Source: Megaustenia siamemsis | Lineage: Eukaryota; Mollusca; Gastropoda; Stylommatophora; Ariophantidae | Reading direction: 5' to 3' | Assembly (NCBI GenBank): GCA_032433765.1 | Contig: JAVIAB010000059.1 | Coordinates: forward strand, 58,965,103 to 59,029,102 | DNA length: 64,000 nucleotides | In this document: piece after piece, positions 30,458-39,933 of the stretch | How positions within the stretch are numbered: the stretch's first letter is position 1 | Layout of the letters: each line of letters starts with the position of its first letter | Notes under the pieces: model-generated | Databases searched by the model: none | Seen by the model: the letters and a program-made list of their open reading frames with translations, nothing else | What the model was told of the DNA's origin: nothing | Translations under genes and position numbers: made by a program

Positions 30458-31023
30458 GACTCTTCCAAAAGCCACGGGTAATAGCATCCATTTCAAATTA
30501 AAACAATTTATGACATGCAAGACTCTTCCAAAAGCCACGAGTAATAGCATCCATTTCAAATCAAAACAATTCATGACATGCAAGACTCTTCCAAAAGCCA
30601 CGGTAATAGCATCCATTTCAAATCAAAACAATTTATGACATGCAAGACTCTTCCAAAAGCTACGGGTAATAGCATCCATTTCAAATCAAAACAATTTATG
30701 ACATGCAAGACTCTTCCAAAAGCTACCGGTAATAGCATCCATTTCAAATCAAAACAATTCATGACATGCAAGACTCTTCAAAAGCCACGAGTAATAGCAT
30801 CCATTTCAAATCAAAACAATTTATGACATGCAAGACGCTTTCAAAAGCCACGGGTAATAGCATCCATTTCAAATCAAAACAATTTATGACATGCAAGACG
30901 CTTTCAAAAGCTACGGGTAATAGCATCCATTTCAAATCAAAACAATTTATGACATGCAAGACTCTTTCAAAAGCCACGGGTAATAGCATCCATTTCAAAT
31001 CAAAACAATTTATGACATGCAAG
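30458..31023. repeat. 63-bp minisatellite, 9 copies
   Basis: Units start with GACTCTTCCAAAAGCCACGG at 30458, 30521, 30584 and so on, 63 bases apart, and contain CATTTCAAATCAAAACAATT. Because 63 is 21 codons, both strands show open frames with a 21-residue repeat (plus strand NSIHFKSKQFMTCKTLPKAT). The later copies share an ACGCTTTC variant, so they are younger duplicates of each other. It is not considered a gene. Confidence 0.9.
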
Positions 31024-31316
31024 ACGATTTCCCTAAAAAAAAATATTCTAATATCGCGAGCCTATAGTGTCTAACATTATTTTATACGTCTGCAAAGCAT
31101 GGACACTCATTGCTGATCTTGAAATTATAATAAGGTTATATAAATGAGATAAATCTAGAAAGTTCTTCAACACATCTTCTTATACAGACCATATTACCAA
31201 TGAGGAAGTGTGTAAAAAAATCCAACATTACATAAGTCGAGCATTAAAGACTTACTGTCTGTAGTAGAGATATAGTACAATATTACAGGTCTTGCTACGG
31301 CCCTTTTATAGGGCAC
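31024..31316. other. Unassigned spacer
   Basis: No gene or repeat recognised. Confidence 0.3.
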
Positions 31317-31329
31317 ACAACTTTACAAA

Positions 31330-31591
31330 ATAGAGCCGCGATAGCCAAGTGGTTAGTGAACTGGACTACCACGGACAAGGGGTAGGGTTCGATCCCAACC
31401 AACGGCTTCCGGGTTCACCTAGCCTTAAATGGGTACCGATTTTTTTCTGGTAAAGTAAAGCAGCACGGGCGTAATACTGACCACATTACCCCAAAAAATC
31501 ATGTGCTGAAGGTCTGTAAAATATAGGGTCCCTAACACATATTTTCCTATACGCCACTTGGCGTGACTGGGGTACTTTACTTTTTTCTTTT
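31330..31591 (+). mobile_element. SINE family 1 (tRNA-derived), full-length, with 13-bp TSD
   Basis: It opens with a tRNA-like head carrying an RNA polymerase III A box (GATAGCCAAGTGGTTAG) and B box (GGGTTCGATCCC). A body and a tail CGCCACTTGGCGTGACTGGG then TACTTTACTTTTTT follow. Flanking direct repeats ACAACTTTACAAA at 31317-31329 and 31592-31604 are identical, marking an insertion of the LINE-driven type. Other copies are at 36897-37155, 44084-44330 and 52334-52589. Confidence 0.9.
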
Positions 31592-31604
31592 ACAACTTTA
31601 CAAA

Positions 31605-32045
31605 GACAAGGCTGTGAGAAGACAACTTCAGAAATTGAACAGATTTATTCTTTGTCACATCTCAGAAATGAGATTTTAATATTAAAGTTTAGGGTAGAAT
31701 TGGGAAGACGTCATTAAGAGTGTCACAACGACAGCCAAGGTATAGGCCCTGATGAGGATGACCTTTTCTTTTCCTGCTACAGCCTTGACCTCTGTCTTGT
31801 CTGTTCAACGTCTCGCATTGTCTTTTGAATCTATGATCATAACGATAAATTGATTAGAATGGTGCATAGCCATTCTGGAACTAGACCACATTCGATGTCC
31901 ATCTCAGTATGCGTGTACTCTCCAGATCACGCACTGTAATAACAGAAACATTTAAGATTGTATTATTTGATACAATAATTACTGAAGTGAATATATCAAC
32001 TAATAATATTCAGGAGTTAAACATAATGCATTACGTCATGTTGAT
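31605..32045. other. Unassigned spacer
   Basis: No gene recognised. A frame at 31909-32202 overlaps the start of the next LINE fragment and has no domain of its own. Confidence 0.3.
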
Positions 32046-32049
32046 ACAT

Positions 32050-32505
32050 ACTACTGAGAAAGAGAGTTCATCGGTGGTATCTAGAACCAATTCTGATCTA
32101 TGGAAGCGAATTGTGGATAGTAGACAAACAACTGAAAAGACGATTAGTGGCCACAAAGATGAAATTTCTCAGAAGAATGTTGAAAGTTCCCTGGACAGAT
32201 AAAAAGACCAATGAGGAAGTTCTCAAAGAGGCCAACACAAAAAGGGAGCTCTTAAAAAAACATCAGAAAGAAGCAATCAACATTGTTCGGGCACATCATG
32301 AGAAGAGGTAAGTTGGAATACTTGGTTACAACTGGCAAAATAAAAGGAAAGAGAGATCGCGGACGACAAAGAGAGAAAACACTGGATATCTTGATGTCAT
32401 GGCATGGAGAACAGTCAACAACAGAACAGGTACGATGCACTGTAGATAGAAGATTGTGGAAGGACATGATCGCCTACGACAACCGTATGTCACATGATGA
32501 TGATG
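32050..32505 (+). mobile_element. LINE family B2, 3' fragment
   Basis: The plus strand, across two frames, reads an EPILIYGSE-like region near 32085, then TKMKFLRRMLKVPWTDKKTN, then FGHIMRRGKLEYLVTTGKIK, RDRGRQREKT and LWKDMIAYDNRMS, followed by an (ATG)n tail at 32495-32507. The same subfamily runs on the minus strand at 43283-43850 and 51482-52035. Confidence 0.7.
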
Positions 32506-32574
32506 ACACATACTATACGAGTTATATACATTGTTTTTTTTTCAGTTCTAGTAGCCTCCGTCAGTCATAGTTGA

Positions 32575-32795
32575 CTATGGATTTATCAGCGGCCCTAGAA
32601 ATGTTATTTTTTGTTTCTTTTCTGCCTCCGTGTATTCTCCTTTTCTATGAATCTGTCTGCTTCTTGTTTGAGTTGGAGCTTTAGTGTGTTTCCAAAGACC
32701 GCGGTCTGCAGCTATTTCTTCCCAGACTGCAGAGTTCATGTTCAGAGTCTTCAGGTCGCGTTTACACACATCCACAAATCGAAGTAGAAAACAAT
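32575..32795 (-). mobile_element. LINE family G, 3' end fragment
   Basis: The minus strand reads DVCKRDLKTLNMNSAVWEEI then AADRGLWKH, matching the terminal ..GRP-L-RY-D-CKR-L... region of another LINE group. The related copy at 60425-60700 reads RPNLRYRDICKSSVNDF. Confidence 0.6.
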
Positions 32796-33026
32796 AGTAG
32801 ATCTTTTTTTGTCAGTAGATTTAAAAATAATTTAACAACCAGAATAGTGTAACACCATATGTGGCATAATGTTCTGACGAGTGTTCCATTCATTATTTTT
32901 TTCTAAACCCATGTCTAATAGCGTAGGTGATAACGTCTCAGCACAACTTTCTCTCTCTACATCTGTATATGAATAAGGCTGTTGATTTCCTACTGTTTAT
33001 TTAAAACTTATATAATTGTGTTTCCG
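32796..33026. other. Unassigned spacer
   Basis: No gene recognised. Confidence 0.3.
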
Positions 33027-33402
33027 CTTTTATGTTTTCAGTAGTCACGAAATGTCCAGTTAATTCCCTCCTCTTTTATGTTTTCAGTAGTCACGAAATG
33101 TCCCAGTTAATTCCCTCCTCTTTTATGTTTTCAGTAGTCACGAAATGTCCCAGTTAATTACCTCCTCTTTTATGTTTTCAGTAGTCACGAAATGTCCCAG
33201 TTAATTCCCTCCTCTTTTATGTTTTCAGTAGTCACGAAATGTCCCAGTTAATTCCCTCCTCTTTTATGTTTTCAGTAGTCACGAAATGTCCCAGTTAATT
33301 CCCTCCTCTTTTATGTTTTCAGTAGTCAAGAAATGTCCCAGTTAATTCCCTCCTCTTTTATGTTTTCAGTAGTCACGAAATGTCGCTGTTAATTCCCTCC
33401 TC
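33027..33402. repeat. 47-bp minisatellite, 8 copies
   Basis: Units contain CTCTTTTATGTTTTCAGTAG then TCACGAAATGTCCCAGTTAA. Copies differ by only a few substitutions, and the first and last are the most divergent. Confidence 0.9.
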
Positions 33403-33474
33403 GTTCAAGGTAAAAGTCGATGATTATGTCCTTCTGATGTTTGTATATAATTCTATATTTGAGTTGTCCTCTTT

Positions 33475-33650
33475 CACAATATCATCATTGCTCAATCAAT
33501 TCGTCAATGGACCTCTTAACATTCTTCTATAACCACACATGTGGGTTTCCAAAGATTTTAATTTCGGCTTTTTGATTAGCAGTGGTTCACTTCCATACGG
33601 CAAGGTTGGATCTACACAAAACTGAAGATTTGTTTTTTCTTTCTTCTGAC
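33475..33650 (-). mobile_element. LINE family B, short internal fragment
   Basis: The minus strand reads VDPTLPYGSEPLL then a YRRML-like segment, corresponding to VEPVLTYGCESWT and FYRRMLRI of family B. It is short and decayed. Confidence 0.5.
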
Positions 33651-33749
33651 AATGATGGTTTGGGCAAGGTTTTATAAATTAAAATGTTGATTTTCATGTG
33701 ATGTTCTATGATCTCTATCTGTTGTGTATTCACCGTGCGTTGTTTGAAA

Positions 33750-34846
33750 TATTACAGTCCTATTACTACTAATTTCCTATTACAATCATATTACTACTAA
33801 TTTCCTATAACAGTCTTATTACTACTAATTTCGTATTACATTCCTATTACTACTAATTTCCTTTCATAGTTCTATTACTACTAATTTCTTATTAAAGTTC
33901 TATTACTACTAATTTCCTTTCATAGTTCTATTACTACTAATTTCTTATTAAAGTTCTATTACTACTAATTTCCTTTCATAGTTCTATTACTACTAATTTC
34001 TTATTAAAGTCCTATTACTACTAATTTCCTATTAAAGTTCTATTACTACTAATTTCCTATTAAAGTTCTATTACTACTAATTTCCTTTCATAGTTCTATT
34101 ACTACTAATTTCTTATTAAAGTTCTATTACTACTAATTTCTTATTAAAGTTCTATTACTACTAATTTCTTATTACAGTTCTATTACTACTAATTTCCTAT
34201 TACAATCATATTACTACTAATTTCCTATTACAATCATATTACTACTAATTTCCTATAACAGTCTTATTACTACTAATTTCTTATTACATTCCTATTACTA
34301 CTAATTTCCTTTCATAGTTCTATTACTACTAATTTCTTATTAAAGTTCTATTACTACTAATTTCTTATTAAAGTTCTATTACTACTAATTTCTTATTACA
34401 GTTCTATTACTACTAATTTCCTATTACAATCATATTACTACTAATTTCCTATTACAATCCTATTAATACTAATTTCTTATTACAATCATATTACTACTAT
34501 TTCCTATAACAGTCTTATTACTACTAATTTCGTATTACATTCCTATTACTACTAATTTCCTTTCATACTTCTATTACTACTAATTTCTTATTAAAGTTCT
34601 ATTACTATTAATTTCTTATTAAAGTTCTATTATTACTAATTTCTTATTAAAGTTCTATTACTATTAATTTCTTATTAAAGTTCTATTACTATTAATTTCT
34701 TATTAAAGTTCTATTACTACTAATTTCTTATTACAGTTCTATTACTACTAATTTCTTATTACAGTTCTATTACTACTAATATCCTATTACAATCCTATTA
34801 ATACTAATTTCCTACTACAATTCTATTGCTATTAATATTACAGTTC
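33750..34846. repeat. 28-bp minisatellite, about 39 copies
   Basis: The unit is TATTACTACTAATTTCYTAT followed by TAAAGTTC or TACAGTTC. Sub-types TTCATAGTTC, TACAATCA and TAACAGTCT recur in blocks. For example, the sub-type order at 33770-33900 is repeated at 34200-34330, which shows block duplication. Confidence 0.9.
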
Positions 34847-34984
34847 ATTATTATTACGAGTCCTTTGATCTACCAACCTGTTGTCATACTTCAGTTGTGC
34901 ACTTATTTTAGGACATGCAACGATGTAACATTCGCTGTAACAATTTGACGACAATATAAGCAGACAACAATCGATTTCAAACAA

Positions 34985-35260
34985 ATTCTTCTCCTTCTTC
35001 TTTTCTCTTTCACTGATACCTAAAAGGTGTCGTGGTTTATATCATTTGTCGTTCTTGAGCTGCTCGAACTGTCTGAATTAGTGATTTTTCTTTGTTGTTA
35101 CATGTCTCTGTCACTGCATCATCTTCTTCTTTTCTCTTTTCACTGATACATAAAAGTGTCGTGGTTTATATCATTTGTCGTTCTTGAGCTGCTTCTGATT
35201 TAGTGACTGAATTAGTGACTTTCCTTTGTTGTTACATGTCTATGTCACTGCATCTATCCA
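34985..35260. repeat. Tandem duplication of about 135 bp
   Basis: Two copies share CTTCTTTTCTCTTTTCACTG, GTCGTGGTTTATATCATTTG, GTCGTTCTTGAGCTGCT and a TTGTTGTTACATGTCT end. The second copy starts near 35120. Divergence is low. Confidence 0.75.
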
Positions 35261-35261
35261 T

Positions 35262-35375
35262 CTTCTTCTGGGTCTTCTTCTTGGTCTTTTCCCATGCATT
35301 CTTGAGAAGAGCGCCCTTGATGGTGATTGGTGAGGATTCATTCTGACCAGGTGGCCAAACCATTTAAGACAAATT
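35262..35375 (-). mobile_element. LINE family D, 3' end fragment
   Basis: The sequence CATGCATTCTTGAGAAGAGC and GGTGGCCAAACCATTTAAG is the reverse complement of 28240-28325. Only about 110 bp remains. Confidence 0.65.
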
Positions 35376-35595
35376 AAAACTAAAAATTACAATTTATTTA
35401 ATGGTTGTCATGTTACGTTATATAGAATCATCATAACTGAATCCAGACATGCCCATAGGTGTTTGACCCACTTGCACGAAATTCTAGTTTCTTTCTTTTA
35501 ATATATGTGTCCAGTTTCCATATCTTTGTCTGGGTGTTGGGTTGTTTACCCTTACGATGTACGGTTACAGTTCTGAGTTCAGAAGCAACGCTTCT

Positions 35596-36896
35596 GACTT
35601 AGTTCAGTTAATGATTATATTGTAGAAGTATGGACTTAGTTCAGTTAATGATTATATTGTAGAAGTATGGACTTAGTTCAGTTAATGATTATATTGTAGA
35701 AGTATGGACTTAGTTCAGTTAATAATTATATTGTAGAAGTATGGACTTAGTTCAGTTAATGATTATATTGTAGAAGTATGGACTTAGTTCAGTTAATGAT
35801 TATATTGTAGAAGTATGGACTTAGTTCAGTTAATGATTATATTGTAGAAGTATGGACTTAGTTCAGTTAATGATTATATTGTAGAAGTATGGACTTAGTT
35901 CAGTTAATGATTATATTGTAGAAGTATGGACTTAGTTCAGTTAATGATTATAGTGTAGAAGTCTAGACTTAGTTCAGTTAATGATTATATTGTAGAAGTC
36001 TAGACTTAGTTCAGTTAATGATTATATTGTAGAAGTCTAGACTTAGTTCAGTTAATGATTATATTGTAGAAGTCTAGACTTAGTTCAGTTAATGATTATA
36101 GTGTAGAAGTCTAGACTTAGTTCAGTTAATGATTATATTGTAGAAGTCTAGACTTAGTTCAGTTAATGATTATATTGTAGAAGTCTAGACTTAGTTCAGT
36201 TAATAATTGTATTGCAGAAGTCTAGACTTAGTCCAGTTAATGATTATATTGTAGAAGTCTAGACTTAGTTCAGTTAATGATTATATTGTAGAAGTCTAGA
36301 CTTAGTTCAGTTAATGATTATATTGTAGAAGTCTAGACTTAGTTCAGTTAATGATTATATTGTAGAAGTCTAGACTTAGTTCAGTTAATGATTATATTGT
36401 AGAAGTATGGACTTAGTTCAGTTAATAATTGTATTGCAGAAGTATGGACTTAGTTCAGTTAATAATTATAGTGTAGAAGTCTAGACTTAGTTCAGTTAAT
36501 GATTATATTGTAGAAGTATGGACTTAGTTCAGTTAATAATTATATTGTAGAAGTCTAGACTTAGTTCAGTTAATAATTATATTGTAGAAGTATGGACTTA
36601 GTTCAGTTAATAATTATAGTGTAGAAGTCTAGACTTAGTTCAGTTAATGATTATATTGTAGAAGTATGGACTTAGTTCAGTTAATAATTATATTGTAGAA
36701 GTATGGACTTAGTTCAGTTAATAATTATAGTGTAGAAGTCTAGACTTAGTTCAGTTAATGATTATATTGTAGAAGTATGGACTTAGTTCAGTTAATAATT
36801 GTATTTTAGAAGTATGGACTTAGTTCAGTTAATAATTGTATTTTAGAAGTATGGACTTAGTTCAGTTAATAATTATAATGTAGAAGTATGGACTTA
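35596..36896. repeat. 37-bp minisatellite, about 35 copies
   Basis: The unit contains GACTTAGTTCAGTTAATGAT and ATTGTAGAAGTATG. Two main sub-types (AGTATGGACTT and AGTCTAGACTT) occur in runs, with ATTGTAGAAG and ATAGTGTAGAAG variants. The array resumes at 37157-37206 beyond an inserted SINE. Confidence 0.9.
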
Positions 36897-37155
36897 AGTA
36901 AAGTAAAGTACCCCCGTCACGCCAAGTGGCGTATAGGGAAATATGGTGTTAGTGACCCTATATTTTACAGACCTTCAGCACATGATTTTTGGGGTAATGT
37001 GGTCGGTATTACGCCCGTACTGCTTTACATTCCCAGAAAAAAATCCGGTACCCATTTAAGGCTGGGTGAACCCGGAAGTCGTCGGTTGGGATCGAACCCT
37101 ACCCCTTGTCCTTTGTAGTCCAGTTCACTAACCACTGAGCTATCGCGGCCCCCTT
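36897..37155 (-). mobile_element. SINE family 1 inserted in the 37-bp minisatellite
   Basis: On the minus strand it has the A box GATAGCTCAGTGGTTAG and the B box GGGTTCGATCCC, and it ends in TACTTTACTTTACT. Imperfect 13-bp direct repeats AAGTATGGACTTA (36884-36896) and AAGTATTGACTTA (37156-37168) are themselves minisatellite sequence. The SINE therefore landed inside the array. Confidence 0.9.
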
Positions 37156-37207
37156 AAGTATTGACTTAGTTCAGTTGATAATAGTATTGGAGAAGTATCG
37201 ACTTATA

Positions 37208-37556
37208 TCATCATCATCATCATCATGAACAAGTACCGGGCCTACTGACATAGGTGATCATGTCTCTCTCCACAACTTTCGATCTCGACAGTCGATATAA
37301 CCGTTTGATTTGGTTTATAACAACTGTAATAAAGAAATAAGAATTAGTAGAAAACAAATGGAATATATTGTAACAACTAGAAAAATTGAGGTGCGAAGAG
37401 ATAGAGGGAAGCAAAGAGAGAAAATACCAGACAGCTTAAGAGAATGGCTTGGCAGAAGGTCAACAACAGAAATGATAAAGAACTGTCGAGATCGAAAGTT
37501 GTGGAGAGACATGATCACCTACGCCAGAAGGTCCGGTACTTGATGATGATGATGAA
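37208..37556. mobile_element. Two LINE family B 3' ends in head-to-head inverted arrangement
   Basis: Left arm 37208-37300 (minus strand) and right arm 37335-37556 (plus strand) are both family B 3' ends. Each ends outward in a (CAT)n or (ATG)n tail. About 95 bp of the arms are reverse complements (ACAACTTTCGATCTCGACAG on the left, CTGTCGAGATCGAAAGTTGT on the right). The right arm also encodes MEYIVTTRKIEVRRDRGKQR. Confidence 0.75.
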
Positions 37557-38561
37557 GTAACGTGTGTGATATATATTCAATGTAAGAATCGTCTTTACTC
37601 AGAGTCTTTAGAAATTGTTTCACCAGGCTTAGTTTTATATATGTACAGTATCTATATACAGCCGTGGCTGTATGATTCTGTCTCGTGCTACCAAGGTTCA
37701 TTGTTAGGACGATGTCCTCCACCCCCTAAGTATTAGCTCGGAGATCAACCTTGTTTTGCCCAATGTTCACGTTTGGCGCTACCGTCCCAAAGGCTTACCA
37801 AGCAAGGATAGATTGTGCACCTACTTTGTTGACCAAAAGAACATGAACCATCTTTAAGTCTATAGGGATCACCCATTGACGTTCTTGGTAATTTATCATT
37901 TCCGAGAATAAAGAGACGGTCTTGTATTCTTCTTTCATTTTGGTGGAGTGACCGATTGGAATAAAGCCAATAAATTGGAAAAATGTGTTGCCGTTATATA
38001 AAAGAACTTGTATTAAACACTAAGTTTTGAACTGTTGTTGAAAAGACGCCACTCAATTGGGATAAATTCTGAAAGATCATTTTCTTCACATTTCCGATGA
38101 CATTGCAAAATACTATTTTGTCTTCGGTGAAGAAAAGCAGCAAATTATTTTCTCTCCTTTGATGACATGCGATTGTCATACCAGGCTTTTTTTTTAATTA
38201 GCCTATTTTGTTTACTTGGTCGTTTTTATGAGTGAAACGGGGAAAAAAATTACGCTCTGACAATAGAAAAGAACGAAGAAAAGAAGTGAAAGAATGAAGT
38301 AGTGAGAAATAATATCAGGCAGATCCGGAAAATGACAAGACAGTTAGTCAAGATTTGAATAGATCAACTTTGTAGACATGATAAGTTGTGCAGGGACATG
38401 ATTATCTACGTCTGTGTAATAGCCTAGAAGGAAGAGACAAACTATCAGTATATTATACATCAACAATAATGATTATGGGTCGTCTTTTTTGGATTGTTTC
38501 AATAAAACATATATATTAGTTTATGTTAGTGGATATAACATATTCAGCAATAATATACATT
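37557..38561. other. Unassigned sequence downstream of LRR gene B
   Basis: No convincing gene is visible. A trace of LINE family B 3' sequence (AGTTGTGCAGGGACATGATT) lies near 38385. Confidence 0.35.
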
Positions 38562-38567
38562 TTTATT
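38562..38567 (-). other. Polyadenylation signal candidate for LRR gene B
   Basis: AATAAA on the minus strand lies about 90 bases beyond the stop codon of LRR gene B, within CTTTAATAAAAATG. This is a usual distance for cleavage and polyadenylation. Confidence 0.5.
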
Positions 38568-38656
38568 AAAGATGGTTATATATTAATTAAAATGCACAAC
38601 AGGTCCAACAATTATTTATGTATCTAAATGTGTGAAATGAGACGTTAAAACGGTTC

Positions 38657-39933
38657 TCACAACATCTGTGGACATTGTGGACTCAGCGATTCAAAGAAAA
38701 AGTAGACACTTGTTTCCCCACAATCGCCCGTAACGTCGTAGAGACCAATAGAGACAATCAACGACCGTAAACTCTGTTCCTGACAGGTACACACTAGGCT
38801 TTTGTTGTCAGAAACGTCCAAGATAAATAATTTGGCCAGAGAAGCGATAGATAGAGGCAGACGAGTTAATTTAGTACTCTGAAGGTTTAGCTGTGTCAGG
38901 AGAGGAATGTTGCTAAAGGCGTCGGGGAAATTGTAGAAAGCGGGTTGTTGTTTAAAGTCAAGATTTTTAGGTTCGAATTATTAGGGAAGCTGGTTCGAGT
39001 CAACTGTGATATTGAATTGAAGCTTAAATCCAACATTTGCACAGAAGTCGGTATTTGAGTGCCTTGAAGCAATTGCAAGTTGTTTGAGCTGAAATATATC
39101 CCAGTTAAATAGTTTAATTTAATGACGACCGAAGGAATAGAGGAGAATAAATTGTTGTCAAAATCCAAGTCAGTTATATTGGCAGGCAAGGAACCAGAAT
39201 TAGCATCAGTTAGGTGGTTGAACTGAAAGTTTAGATACCACATCTGTGTCAAGGACGATAACTCGGGATGGACGTCAGTGAGTTGTTTTGAATGGTCAAA
39301 CTACTGAGTGTTTGTGCACAAGGTCTTAAAGCATTGCTCAGTTGTTCTGCATCTGCTATTTTGTTTGTTATCAAGATACAAAGAATTGAGATGGCTTGAT
39401 TGTGGGAGCCAGGTCACGTCAACTAATCTGTTGTAATTCAGTGTTAACATTCTTAAGACTTTCAACTTTGACATCGACTTTGGGAGTTTGGTTAAACTGT
39501 TATTTGAAAGATCTAAACTCGTTAAGCTGTTGGCCATCATATCTAGGGCATCATCCGGGATGGTGGAGATAGAACATCCAGTTATAGCCAACTCTGTTAA
39601 ATTGGTCATTGACTTCATCCAGGTCGGCCATGATGTTAACCCCAGAGTGCTTAGGCTAAGAGTCTCCAATATAGAGCCGAGCTGGTTCATGTCGTCTTCA
39701 TTCCACACACGAACGTTGGTCTGGTCGATCGTTAAACTTGTGAGAGCCTTTAAATGAAACACGGCTTCAGGAATCTGTGTGAACCGAGCTTCTGAGAAGA
39801 ATAAATAATGTAGTGTGTGGATGGACTCGTCAAAGGCGGTGTCTTCTATGGTCTCTACTGGGTCGGCATTTAAGGAAATGGCTGAGAGATTCGCCGGTAG
39901 ACTTCCAGCTGGTATTGTTGTGATCTGATTTCC
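38657..39933 (-). CDS. LRR gene B exon 3, LRRs and LRRCT (three frameshifts)
   Basis: From GNQITTIPAGSLPANLS it reads FDESIHTLHYLFFSEARFT, VFHLKALTSLTIDQTNVRV, LTSWPTWMKSMTNLTELAI, NNSLTKLPKSMSKLKVLRML, then after shifts LNFQFNHLTDANSGSLPANI, LSFNSISQLTRTSFPNNSNL and the LRRCT SLVCTCQEQSL, GDCGETSVYFFF and a terminal C-P-Q-M-L and stop. The leucine pattern LxxLxLxxNxL is regular. There are one insertion and two deletions of single bases and no substitution stops. Confidence 0.85.

Noticed and set aside
31333..31405. A functional tRNA gene
   Set aside because: It has A and B boxes but no complete cloverleaf that I can fold. It continues into a conserved body and tail and is flanked by target duplications, so it is a SINE.
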